38,161 nucleotides of DNA from an uncultured Planctomycetota bacterium. Lineage in GTDB: Bacteria; Planctomycetota; Phycisphaerae; Sedimentisphaerales; UBA12454. Made by a program: the position numbers and the translations under genes. Positions 19,328 to 27,544 of this stretch are shown here, one piece after another (the first letter of the stretch is position 1; the number at the start of each line of letters is the position of its first letter). Under the pieces are notes generated by a model. It was not told where the DNA came from, did not search any database, and saw only the letters and a program-made list of their open reading frames with translations. The DNA lies in NCBI GenBank assembly GCA_903847315.1, contig CAINDG010000005.1:1-38161 (forward strand), read 5' to 3'.

Positions 19328-19414
19328 TTAAATGCGATGTTTTTTACTCAAAACCAATCCGCCTAAGCCGAGGAGTAAAAGCGTGGCGGGCCTGCCCGAC
19401 GTAGCAATGATTTA
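19328..19414 (-). pseudogene. Orphan PEP-CTERM C-terminal tail
   Basis: The minus strand reads GRPATLLLLGLGGLVLSKKHR before a TAA at 19328. This is the hydrophobic helix plus basic tail of a PEP-CTERM sorting signal, but the PEP motif is altered to GRP. It has no start of its own and is out of frame with the HAF gene just upstream. It looks like the leftover end of a second sorted protein. The rest of the 19132-19424 spacer holds only the fba promoter and no gene. Confidence 0.55.
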
Positions 19415-19424
19415 TATTGTCAAC

Positions 19425-19583
19425 TTATCGTTGTTTGCGTTTCAAAGCAATGAATAGACCAGCCAGAGTCATTATCGTTGCGGAGGCGGGTTCAGGAACT
19501 GGTGTCATCAGGTAAGCATGCGTCTGACCATTAATAGTACCCTCTCCCACAATTTGACCTAAATCATTAATACCTTTGGCATC
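19425..19583 (-). pseudogene. Severed C-terminal end of the HAF-repeat protein with PEP-CTERM signal
   Basis: Directly after the TAG at 19584-19586 the same frame stays open for 52 codons. It encodes one more HAF repeat (KGINDLGQIVGEG...HAYL) and a full PEP-CTERM signal: PVPEPASAT, a hydrophobic helix (MTLAGLFIAL) and a basic end (KRKQR). It ends with TAA at 19425. Repeat phase and frame are kept, so a single codon change separates it from the main gene. Confidence 0.8.
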
Positions 19584-20498
19584 CTATAATACCCAGCCGC
19601 TGCCTGTTGGCAGCAAGGCATTTAAATCAATCATTGCAGCCTCATCATACAAATAGGCGTGGTAGGCAGAATCTCCAGTAATAAAACTTCTCCCTACAAC
19701 CTGACCACTGTCATTGATACCGGAAGCTTCCGACAAACTTCCCCCTAAAGTTCCAAGGTCATTCATTGTAATGCCATCATACAAAAAGGCGTGGTAGGCA
19801 GAATTTCCAGTAATATTACTAAGCCCTACAACCTGACCGCTGTCATTGATGCCGTAAGCTTGAGAGTGACTTCCCCCTAAAGTTCCAAGGTCATTCATTG
19901 CAGTGCCATCATACAAAAAGGCGTGGTAGCTAAAACTTCCAGTAGTTTCACTGTACCCTACAACCTGCCCGCTGTCATTGATGCCGTTAGCATAAGAGTA
20001 CCATCCACGTCCTAAGGCCCCAAGATCCTTCATTGTAGTGCCATCATACAAAAAGGCGTGTTTGGTTAAGAGCCAAGTAGAAGCGTTCCCTATAATCTGA
20101 CCACTGTTATTGATGCCGAAAGCATAAATTCCAGGCCCAAGGCCTTCCATTTTAGTACCATTATACAAAAAGCCAAAATTGGCAGAATTTCCAGTAGTAT
20201 CACTGCACCCTACAACCTGCCCGTCGTTATTGATGCCGGTAGCATAAGAGTTACTTCCTCCTAAAGTTCCAAGGTCTTTCATTGTAGTGCCATCGTATAA
20301 AAAGGCGTGGTAGCTGGAATTTCCAGCAATCTCACTTTTCCCTACAACCTGCCCGCTGTTATTGATGCCGGTAGCATAAGAGGTACTTCCCCCTAAAGTT
20401 CCAAGGTTGGTAATTGTATATTGTGTTACAGCCGTCACCTGCTCAGAGCCGACTAACATTAAAATACCGGCCATCATAATAATAAACTGCTTTTTCAT
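19584..20498 (-). CDS. HAF-repeat exported protein, truncated by in-frame TAG
   Basis: A signal peptide (about residues 1-23, MKKQFIIMMAGIL...) is followed by tandem repeats of about 40 residues with the pattern DLGTLGGxxSxAxGINDSGQVVGxS...HAFLYDGTxM, the HAF repeat. Six repeats precede the stop and one follows it. Such proteins are predicted beta-propellers exposed on the cell surface. The stop falls within GSGWVL-stop-DAKGIND, mid-repeat, leaving the protein without the PEP-CTERM signal needed for sorting. I start at MKKQF because the signal peptide begins there; longer in-frame starts exist up to 20594. The repeats are similar at DNA level, so they can recombine. Confidence 0.8.
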   Translation of the reverse strand: MKKQFIIMMAGILMLVGSEQVTAVTQYTITNLGTLGGSTSYATGINNSGQVVGKSEIAGNSSYHAFLYDGTTMKDLGTLGGSNSYATGINNDGQVVGCSDTTGNSANFGFLYNGTKMEGLGPGIYAFGINNSGQIIGNASTWLLTKHAFLYDGTTMKDLGALGRGWYSYANGINDSGQVVGYSETTGSFSYHAFLYDGTAMNDLGTLGGSHSQAYGINDSGQVVGLSNITGNSAYHAFLYDGITMNDLGTLGGSLSEASGINDSGQVVGRSFITGDSAYHAYLYDEAAMIDLNALLPTGSGWVL

Positions 20499-20727
20499 TT
20501 TCTTATTTCGCACCAAAAATTTGCGCAATGATACCGCTGGGTTGTGAACGAATGGGAAATCCTCCAATAACTTCTCATTTTCTTCCTTCTCCAAAAATAA
20601 CTTACTCTATTATAGATATTTCCTGCCGGAAATCAAGAAAAAAACGCTGCAAATAGGTTATCAATCAGAACGAAAATAGGTGCGATTTTTAGTGCCGTCC
20701 CGCTTCGACTCAGCGAGGCGAGCAGGA

Positions 20728-23715
20728 TTAGTAATTACGGTCTTTTGGGGCATCCAGACCCATATATGTCTTAGAACCGAATCCCAGTTCTCCGATTCCT
20801 TCCGGCCATATATTAAGGATAACAGCCCGTCTCTTAAGTGACTCGTCAACACTGTAAGTAAGACCGTAACAAAGCCTGTGATATCGCCTGATAAGTGTAA
20901 CCTGGCTGGCTATTGTTCTGTTTCGTTCGAAATCATACTGATGGGCGAAAGAAATCATATAACGAGGACTAAGTTTGTATGTCATAGCAAAGGTAAAGGC
21001 GTTCGAGCCTGTTTTGCCGTCAACTTCCACATTTTTCAGATATCGGGTGCCGACATAATAACTCAGGTCCGGCCAGACGAGTCGGGAAAATCCTATGTTG
21101 AACTGCTCAATCTCATTGTTGGTTGTGTTGTAACTGAGGTCGCTCAGGATTGCCGTTGTGTCGCTCAGACGCCAGAGGTAATCCGCGTTAAAACTGTCGT
21201 GCTGCGGACCGAAAAGTTCAAACTGCCGATAGCTGCTCAAATCGCCGTTGAAAATTCCCGGCATTGAGTAAACTGAAAGCGGTACAAGCGAATCGTTCCA
21301 GAGAGTCCTCTCGGGTCTTTTTATATCCTTGTCCGCGTTGCTGACCTTCGTGTATTGCATATCCAATCGCATCCAGTCGAGAATCCTGCTCTTTTCTCCG
21401 ACGCCGCGTTTAGTCTGGAACCGCTGCAAAAGACCGAGGGTGTAAACATCTTTCTGGTCAATCACGTCGCTGCTTTTGGCAAAAACCGCCGCGTTGGCAT
21501 AAGGCTTTACGATATGACGAATGCCGTCAAGGTCCCAGAATACGGAGCGGACATTGTTGTAAGTCTTCCAGTACTGCGTCGAAGCCCTGGCGCCTACCTC
21601 GCCTATAAAAATATCTTTTGTGCCGAAATCAGAGCTTTCTCCGATGGCTGCGTCTCTGTTAAAGCCAGTTCCATCATCATAGCCGAAAGTGCCGGCTGCG
21701 TAAGGTACAATATTGCCGGCCGTGAACTTCATCGGCATATCAAGCTCTGTGCGGGTCGAGCCGAACGTGAAATAGTCTTGTGAAACATTTAGAACGTGGT
21801 CTTTGCCGATTCGCTGACGGAATCTGCCAAGGGTACTGTCGTTATATAAAGTGAACTTGTCGTTGAAAAGCGACTGTCCCTCTAAATGATACTGTGCCGA
21901 GGGAAGCTGCTCGGTCTCGTCGGCAAAATCGTTTATCCGCCATTTGCCCAGCAGCGCAAATGCCTGGTTGTCTTTTATCCATTTCAGCTGTATGGCTGTT
22001 TCCCGCTGCATACTGGTCAGGAATTTGTTTCGCTGGAAAGATTCGAGAAAATTTTCGTCGGATTCATAGTCAGTTTCCAGAGTAAGCTGCCAGTGATACG
22101 GCAGGAACTGCCTGTGCTGGAAACTAAATATACCTCTTAATGCCTTGTCGGGTTCGAGATTCTGCCTGTCTCTGCTCAGGTCGTCTTGGCCGCGGTCGCT
22201 GATTATATAACCGTTAATATTGCCGAAGTAAGTATCTCTTTTATAATTTATATCAGCGCCTATACCTGTGCCGCGTTTGGAATAGTAATCGTACGCAAGA
22301 GTCGAATCGACGCCGTGCGGCTCGCGAAGGCCGAGAACCCTCGCAAGATACCATTCAGTCTCAATGGACGTGCCGAAAGTATTGTCGTGAGCGAACTGCA
22401 GTTTTTTGATGGGAAGGTCGGGTCTTTCAAAATTGCCCCGCATGCCGGGCCAGTAAAATATTGTATGGTTATCGACCTTCAGCTTTACGTCTTTCATCAT
22501 CGCGTCATAGCTGTGCTTGTCGAGCTTTCCGGCCTCCTGGTCGATAGTTGTAGTGTCGGCGATATAAATTTCCGAAACTGTCGCCGAAATTTTTGGAACG
22601 TAAAACTCACTGCTGGTCAGTGTAACATTTTTGCCTGCGAATTTATTCTCACCGACCTGTTTGAGTTTGGCCGCTCTTACATAAATCGGGATTCCGCGCG
22701 TCGGCTCGAAAGTCCGCATCACGGTATTTACAGCCAACGCCTGCTTTTTCTGAAAATCATAATAGACCTCGTCAGCGCGAATCGTTCTGTTGCCTTCGGT
22801 CATAATTATATCGCCGCGAAGATAGACAGCCTTGACAGTATTGTCGACCGGCAGAAGATCGGCGGTTTTATTCGGCTCATTTGTCCTGCGGGAATAAAAA
22901 ATTACCGCCGCGTCGGCCTGGAACTCAAGCAATCTGCCGCTTTCGTCCTGCTTTTGCCACAGGTAGAACCTGTTCAGCACCGTCGATATGCTTGTGCCGT
23001 CGGTGAGATTTTCATTTGTGATTTTTACAGGCGTGTCAGTTGCGCTGCTTATATTGACGGGATACTGGAATTTGGCTGCCGGTGCTTCCGGAGTCGTCGT
23101 TGCCGCGGGCTGCCGCTGACCGGTTTTCTCCGTGCCGAAAACTTTTTCAAGGACATTCGGCTTGGCAGGAGCCTGCTGCTGAGCAATAGCGGCTTTTTCC
23201 TCTGCGGGCAATGCCGCCTGACCTGTCGCGACAAGCGCGTTATGGTAAATCGCACTTGCGCGAGGGTCTTCTTCGATTCGCTTGTCGGCTGTTACGAGAA
23301 TTTCGCCGGCCACCGCAAATTTCGCGACCAGCGATTCTGCTCCCTCGATTACGGGCTTGCTGACGTCAACGCCCGATGTTTTCGAACCCGGGCCGGAGAC
23401 TGCCGTTACCTTGTCCTGCAGATAAACCGTTATTTTGTACTCGATATCTTTACCGCCGCGATATTCGGTAGTGACGGTGTTCAGCCAGACAACAGCCTGT
23501 CTGCTTTTGAGTTCATTATCACCGAGAGTGAGATTAAAGCCGTCGCTGAATACGAGAATGTTGTCGCCGCCGGCGATTTGGAAACTTGTCACCGACCCGC
23601 CGCGCAGATGAAGGTCGTCGGCGCCGAAAAACCGCGCCTCACCGGACTCAATCGCCCAGAGACAATCCGTGCCGAAAAGCAATACCAATATAAGGCAGAT
23701 AAGTTGTTTGCGCAT
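20728..23715 (-). CDS. lptD: LptD-like outer-membrane LPS-assembly protein
   Basis: After a signal peptide (MRKQLICLILVLLFG...) comes a long region with OstA/LptA-type beta-jellyroll strands, recognisable around GDIIMTEGNRTIRADEVYYD. It continues into a C-terminal region of alternating aromatic and polar strands that fits a large beta-barrel (about the last 550 residues). This is the layout of LptD, which inserts lipopolysaccharide into the outer leaflet of the outer membrane. A Pro/Ala/Gln-rich linker interrupts the N-terminal part. The start at MRKQ (23715) is preferred because a TATAAT box lies 31 nt upstream and a longer start at 23778 would lie above that promoter. No LptE gene is adjacent. 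The assignment is by pattern and the sequence is divergent. Confidence 0.75.
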   Translation of the reverse strand: MRKQLICLILVLLFGTDCLWAIESGEARFFGADDLHLRGGSVTSFQIAGGDNILVFSDGFNLTLGDNELKSRQAVVWLNTVTTEYRGGKDIEYKITVYLQDKVTAVSGPGSKTSGVDVSKPVIEGAESLVAKFAVAGEILVTADKRIEEDPRASAIYHNALVATGQAALPAEEKAAIAQQQAPAKPNVLEKVFGTEKTGQRQPAATTTPEAPAAKFQYPVNISSATDTPVKITNENLTDGTSISTVLNRFYLWQKQDESGRLLEFQADAAVIFYSRRTNEPNKTADLLPVDNTVKAVYLRGDIIMTEGNRTIRADEVYYDFQKKQALAVNTVMRTFEPTRGIPIYVRAAKLKQVGENKFAGKNVTLTSSEFYVPKISATVSEIYIADTTTIDQEAGKLDKHSYDAMMKDVKLKVDNHTIFYWPGMRGNFERPDLPIKKLQFAHDNTFGTSIETEWYLARVLGLREPHGVDSTLAYDYYSKRGTGIGADINYKRDTYFGNINGYIISDRGQDDLSRDRQNLEPDKALRGIFSFQHRQFLPYHWQLTLETDYESDENFLESFQRNKFLTSMQRETAIQLKWIKDNQAFALLGKWRINDFADETEQLPSAQYHLEGQSLFNDKFTLYNDSTLGRFRQRIGKDHVLNVSQDYFTFGSTRTELDMPMKFTAGNIVPYAAGTFGYDDGTGFNRDAAIGESSDFGTKDIFIGEVGARASTQYWKTYNNVRSVFWDLDGIRHIVKPYANAAVFAKSSDVIDQKDVYTLGLLQRFQTKRGVGEKSRILDWMRLDMQYTKVSNADKDIKRPERTLWNDSLVPLSVYSMPGIFNGDLSSYRQFELFGPQHDSFNADYLWRLSDTTAILSDLSYNTTNNEIEQFNIGFSRLVWPDLSYYVGTRYLKNVEVDGKTGSNAFTFAMTYKLSPRYMISFAHQYDFERNRTIASQVTLIRRYHRLCYGLTYSVDESLKRRAVILNIWPEGIGELGFGSKTYMGLDAPKDRNY

Positions 23716-23745
23716 ATCTTCCAGTAAAATCCCTTTAACGCAGTG

Positions 23746-23751
23746 ATTATA
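23746..23751 (-). promoter_or_regulatory. -10 box of the lptD-like gene
   Basis: A perfect TATAAT lies on the minus strand 31 nt before the preferred ATG at 23715. The -35 region is weak (TCTGGA at 18 nt spacing). It supports the shorter start. Confidence 0.45.
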
Positions 23752-23930
23752 GCTATGCCAAACTATAAATCCAGACATAAATTCGTAAAAACCTTAATAT
23801 TAGTATTGATATTAACGATGTATAACTTATAGTCCGATAAAGCGTTATGGAAAAAAGCCGATGGTGTTGATTGTCAGGGGGCGGTTGTAACTTCTTATTA
23901 AATAGAACGATATGGAAATGAGCCGTTGAA

Positions 23931-24197
23931 ATGGGCAAGGAATACAACGATTATCAGAAAAAAGTCATAAAGGATTATTACGGCAGCCTTGACAAAATCG
24001 CCCTTGCCAAGCTTCAGGAGCTAACAGGCGAAATTTATCTTGCCCAAAGCGATGGGCAGAAAACAAAACTGTGGAAAAAGGTCGAATCGGCATTGAAGCA
24101 GTTGAAAATTCCGCAGGCAATCGCCGAACATATACTGAAGCAAAAAGACCCGCAAATCCTGGCAAAAAACATAAACGATTGGATGGAATCTTATTGA
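23931..24197 (+). CDS. Small helical protein of unknown function
   Basis: I do not recognise this 88-residue protein. It is charged, lysine-rich and apparently all-helical, with no membrane segment or signal. A basic N-terminal helix (NDYQKKVIKDYYGSLD) is followed by a helical pair ending NDWMESY. Codon use and the clean frame suggest a real gene, although no good Shine-Dalgarno sequence precedes the ATG. It is divergent from the lptD-like gene, and the -35 box of the next gene overlaps its stop codon. Confidence 0.6.
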   Translation: MGKEYNDYQKKVIKDYYGSLDKIALAKLQELTGEIYLAQSDGQKTKLWKKVESALKQLKIPQAIAEHILKQKDPQILAKNINDWMESY

Positions 24198-24222
24198 ATC
24201 CTGCCCGTTAGCGTCCTATAAT
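24194..24222 (+). promoter_or_regulatory. Promoter giving a nearly leaderless transcript
   Basis: TTGAAT (24194-24199) and a perfect TATAAT (24217-24222) are 17 nt apart. A start 7-11 nt after the -10 box would fall at 24229-24233, at or just before the ATG of the PEP-CTERM gene (24233). No Shine-Dalgarno sequence is present. Confidence 0.6.
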
Positions 24223-24232
24223 AAAATCTGTT

Positions 24233-24874
24233 ATGGACAAATATCAAAGCAAAGGACTGCGTTTATTAGCAGCGGCGGGCGGGGTGCTTCTCATTTTATC
24301 TCAGGCGGTCTTTGGCACAACTTACTATTCTTTCGGTAAGAAAGTTAACCAGTCTTTCGGGCCGGCGAATACCAAAAGCTGGACCTCTGCGGAAATTTTT
24401 GTGCCGGCCAGCGGAAACATTCTCAATCTTGACCTTGCTCTTAATATAGAACATACAAGTTTCTGCAACCTTCAAATTTATATCGACAGTCCGCAGGGTA
24501 CCACGGCGTGCATCAACTACTACGATAGGGACAATTTCGTCAAAGACAGAAAATGTCTTGGCTGGATGGTGCTTGACGAAGAAAGCCTGTTTGGTATAGA
24601 CCAGGCACAGGACCTTTATATGGGGCTTTTCAAACCGAACGGGCCGGACAGGCTAAGTATGTTTTATGGCCAGCAAAGTCTTGGTAAGTGGACTGTGCGA
24701 ATTTACGATGCTGTATATGGCGATACAGGGATACTAAGAGATGTAAGAATAGATATGGCCATAGCCCCTAAACTTTCGACAGCGATATTTATTCCCGAAC
24801 CATCGACCATTTTTCTGGCAGCAGCATCAGTTGTGTTTTTGCTCAAAACACAACGGCGGCAAATCAATTGTTAG
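24233..24874 (+). CDS. PEP-CTERM protein with proprotein-convertase P-domain-like fold
   Basis: The 213-residue protein has a signal peptide (about 1-28, ending QAVFG). A beta-rich domain follows with the pattern of the P/Homo B domain: NILNLDLALNIEHTSFCNLQIYIDSPQGT early and GKWTVRIYDAVYGDTGILRDVRIDM late. It ends in a PEP-CTERM signal (FIPEPSTIF, hydrophobic helix, KTQRRQ). The protein should be exported, sorted by the exosortase system and held at the cell surface or in exopolymer. There is no protease domain, so the P-domain stands alone, perhaps as a binding module. Expression appears to be from a nearly leaderless mRNA. Confidence 0.85.
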   Translation: MDKYQSKGLRLLAAAGGVLLILSQAVFGTTYYSFGKKVNQSFGPANTKSWTSAEIFVPASGNILNLDLALNIEHTSFCNLQIYIDSPQGTTACINYYDRDNFVKDRKCLGWMVLDEESLFGIDQAQDLYMGLFKPNGPDRLSMFYGQQSLGKWTVRIYDAVYGDTGILRDVRIDMAIAPKLSTAIFIPEPSTIFLAAASVVFLLKTQRRQINC

Positions 24875-24986
24875 GCTGGAGAAAAACATTATATTTTGCC
24901 GATAAAGTTTTATGCGGCATTAGGGAAATTTGTGTCTATAACGCAGGAAAATGCTTTTTTATAGGACTTTAAAAAATTTTGTGAGG

Positions 24987-25096
24987 TTCACCCCCACACC
25001 AAAGCGTTGGCGTGAGGGGAGATATTAAATAAAAAAATGAAAATAAAATTCTTATTAGAAATAGACTATTTAAAACTTCTTTGGTGTGGAGGTGAA
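24987..25096 (+). promoter_or_regulatory. ftsK leader with Shine-Dalgarno-sequestering inverted repeat
   Basis: TTCACCCCCACACCAAAG (24987-25004) is complementary to CTTTGGTGTGGAGGTGAA (25079-25096) at 17 of 18 positions. The second arm contains the ftsK Shine-Dalgarno GGAGG (25088-25092) and touches the ATG. The first arm can instead form a local hairpin with TTGGCGTGAGGG (25007-25018), with CCAA/TTGG and CCC/GGG ends and two mismatches. The two folds exclude each other, so this could switch translation. No ligand or protein is suggested. The remainder of 24875-25095 is AT-rich with no gene. Confidence 0.5.
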
Positions 25097-27540
25097 TGTT
25101 GAATAAGACGGTGAACTTAAGCTCGAAAGCTATACAGATAATTGGTCTGGCATTTATAGCGATGCTGTTCTTTAGCTGTATGAGTTTCAATATCGGTGAT
25201 TTTCCCAGCAGATATACCTGGCCTAACAATCATCCCGCGGCGAACTGGTGCGGCACTGTCGGCGCTTTTTTAGCGTATTACCTGATGTACTATGTCGGGC
25301 CGGGAGTGTTCATTGTGCTTATAGCGGCGGCGTCCGTTATTTTTGTAAAACTTGCCGACCAAAAAATCAGCCAGATGTACTTGCGGGCCGTCGGAATGAT
25401 ACTCGTAGCGACGACAATCTCGGCGATTATTTATATGCTCCGCCGGCATAGCGAATCGGTTCTGCCGACCGGTGGAGGCGGAATTCTCGGGGCCGCGGCG
25501 GTATTATTCTTAAAGAAAAATTTCTCGCTGCTCGGCACTGTGATTATTGTTCTGAGTGGCTTTGTCGTAGGTGCGATTCTTTTCGCAGATTCGCTTGTAA
25601 TGGGATTTTTGCACGTAAGCGGCGCGCTGTTTATGAAGACACTCAACACGATTATGCCCGCATGGGCTGCCGCGAGACTGCGCTCGAAAAGGCTTTCGGA
25701 AATATGGAAAAAATTGAGCGTTAAAAAAGCCGAGCCTACAGTAGCGCAGCTTCTTGCCGTCGAGGCGCAGCAAACTGTCCAGCAGCAACAGCAGCAGGTA
25801 GAAGTAAAAGCTGATGAGGCGATTGAAAGCCATCTGGAAGCCAAACCTTCGCCTGTGGCAACACAGCAGCAGGGCGATGCCGATGTCGAACCGATTTATG
25901 AATCGGAAAGTTTCGACAACTATCAGCTTCCGCCGCTGGATATGCTTATGGAGCCCGAATACAGTTTCGGCGCCGTGCAGGAAAAAATCATCAAGGCAAA
26001 ATCCGCCGCCCTCGAACAGGTGCTGACGGAATTCGGTATCGAAGCCCACGTTGTTGGTTCAGACCCGGGGCCTACGATAACGATGTTCGAACTGGCACTT
26101 GCGCCGGGCGTTAAGGTAAGCCAGATATCCAATCTCTCGAACGATATAGCGCGTGCACTCGGAGCGCAGGCGGTACGCATCGTCGCGCCTCTGGCGGGCA
26201 GACATACAATCGGAATTGAAGTGCCAAACAGCCAAAAAGAAATCGTCCGCCTTAAAGACCTTATTATGCGGGCAGGCGATTCTTATAAGCAGATGGAACT
26301 GCCGCTGTTTTTGGGCAAGGACTCTTCAGGCCAGGCAATTGTCAGCGACCTGACGACTATGCCTCATCTGCTTATCGCGGGTACAACAGGCTCCGGAAAA
26401 AGCGTATGCATAAACAGTATTGTTATGAGCATTATGCTCACGAAACGGCCTGACGAGGTAAAACTTGTTCTTGTTGACCCCAAGATGGTCGAGATGACGG
26501 CCTTTGCCAAGATTCCGCACTTGATGGCGCCGATAATTACTGAAATCAGCAAGGCCGAGCAGATATTCGAATGGGCCACGATGAAAATGGACGAGCGGTA
26601 CGCCCTGTTTGCAGAGGCAGGCGTGAAAAATATCGCAGGTTACAACTCGCTCGGCACCGAGGAAATTATCCGCAGGTTTAATCCGCAAAGCCCCGAAGAA
26701 GAAGCGAAAATTCCAAAACGTCTGCCGTATTTTATGATAATCGTCGATGAACTCGCAGACCTTATGATGACTTCTTCGAAAGAAATAGAAGGCTATATCG
26801 TCCGTATCGCCCAAAAGAGCAGGGCGGTTGGAATTCATATTGTTCTTGCCACGCAGCGGCCGCAGGCGACCGTTGTTACAGGCCTTATCAAGGCCAATCT
26901 GCCGAGCAGGATAAGTTTCCGCGTCGCATCTCGAATGGACAGCAGAATTGTGCTCGACCAGAACGGCGCAGAGACGCTGCTGGGTCAGGGCGATATGCTC
27001 TTCCTCAAGCCCGGCACGAGCGACCTTGTCCGAGCACAGGGAGCTTTTGTTGATGAAGCGGAAGTCCACAGAGTCGTGCAGCATCTCATCGAGCAGGCCG
27101 AGCCGCAGTTCCATCCTGAACTTATGCAGCTTAATCGCATCGACGCCGGCCAGGCGTGCAAAGATGAAATGTTCGACCAGGCCGTACGAATTATTCTCGA
27201 ATCTCAGCGAGGCAGCGTTTCGCTTCTGCAGAGAAAACTCAGCATCGGCTATGCCCGCGCAAGCAGAATTATTGAGGCGATGGGTGCTTCTGGAATTCTG
27301 GGCGAATACAAAGGCAGTCAGGCTCGCGAAGTGCTGATGACCATTGAAGAATATGAACGCCTCAAAGAGCGGATGGACGCCGACAAACAGGCCGGCTACA
27401 CGGACATGCAGGACGACCAGCAGCCGCCGGATAATGATAATAGCCAGGACGAACCGTCGGACAAATCGCCACATAGCGTTAAGGAAGTCGATTATAATTA
27501 TGCTCCTGCCCCACAGCAGCAGGATATTGTAAATACCTGA
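25096..27540 (+). CDS. ftsK: DNA translocase FtsK/SpoIIIE
   Basis: This septum-located, ATP-driven double-stranded DNA pump clears and aligns chromosome ends during division. The 814-residue protein has about four N-terminal membrane helices (within residues 1-180), a Gln/Glu-rich linker (about 215-275), an alpha domain, the motor with Walker A GTTGSGKS (about 431-438) and Walker B IIVDELAD (about 548-555), and a C-terminal gamma winged helix (SLLQRKLSIGYARASRIIEAMG) that reads orientation sequences. GGAGG precedes the ATG by only 3 nt; the TTG next to it would have better spacing, so the true start may be 25099. The gene downstream follows after 4 nt. Confidence 0.96.
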   Translation: MLNKTVNLSSKAIQIIGLAFIAMLFFSCMSFNIGDFPSRYTWPNNHPAANWCGTVGAFLAYYLMYYVGPGVFIVLIAAASVIFVKLADQKISQMYLRAVGMILVATTISAIIYMLRRHSESVLPTGGGGILGAAAVLFLKKNFSLLGTVIIVLSGFVVGAILFADSLVMGFLHVSGALFMKTLNTIMPAWAAARLRSKRLSEIWKKLSVKKAEPTVAQLLAVEAQQTVQQQQQQVEVKADEAIESHLEAKPSPVATQQQGDADVEPIYESESFDNYQLPPLDMLMEPEYSFGAVQEKIIKAKSAALEQVLTEFGIEAHVVGSDPGPTITMFELALAPGVKVSQISNLSNDIARALGAQAVRIVAPLAGRHTIGIEVPNSQKEIVRLKDLIMRAGDSYKQMELPLFLGKDSSGQAIVSDLTTMPHLLIAGTTGSGKSVCINSIVMSIMLTKRPDEVKLVLVDPKMVEMTAFAKIPHLMAPIITEISKAEQIFEWATMKMDERYALFAEAGVKNIAGYNSLGTEEIIRRFNPQSPEEEAKIPKRLPYFMIIVDELADLMMTSSKEIEGYIVRIAQKSRAVGIHIVLATQRPQATVVTGLIKANLPSRISFRVASRMDSRIVLDQNGAETLLGQGDMLFLKPGTSDLVRAQGAFVDEAEVHRVVQHLIEQAEPQFHPELMQLNRIDAGQACKDEMFDQAVRIILESQRGSVSLLQRKLSIGYARASRIIEAMGASGILGEYKGSQAREVLMTIEEYERLKERMDADKQAGYTDMQDDQQPPDNDNSQDEPSDKSPHSVKEVDYNYAPAPQQQDIVNT

Positions 27541-27544
27541 TAAT

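Noticed and set aside
19660-20410. Regularly spaced similar DNA units suggesting a CRISPR array
   Set aside because: The units are about 120 nt, stay in one reading frame and encode HAF protein repeats; there are no short identical repeats with unique spacers.
22186-23727. 513-codon open frame antisense to the lptD-like gene
   Set aside because: It follows from codon bias of the sense gene, has no Shine-Dalgarno or recognisable domain, and the minus-strand frame shows clear signal peptide and barrel features.
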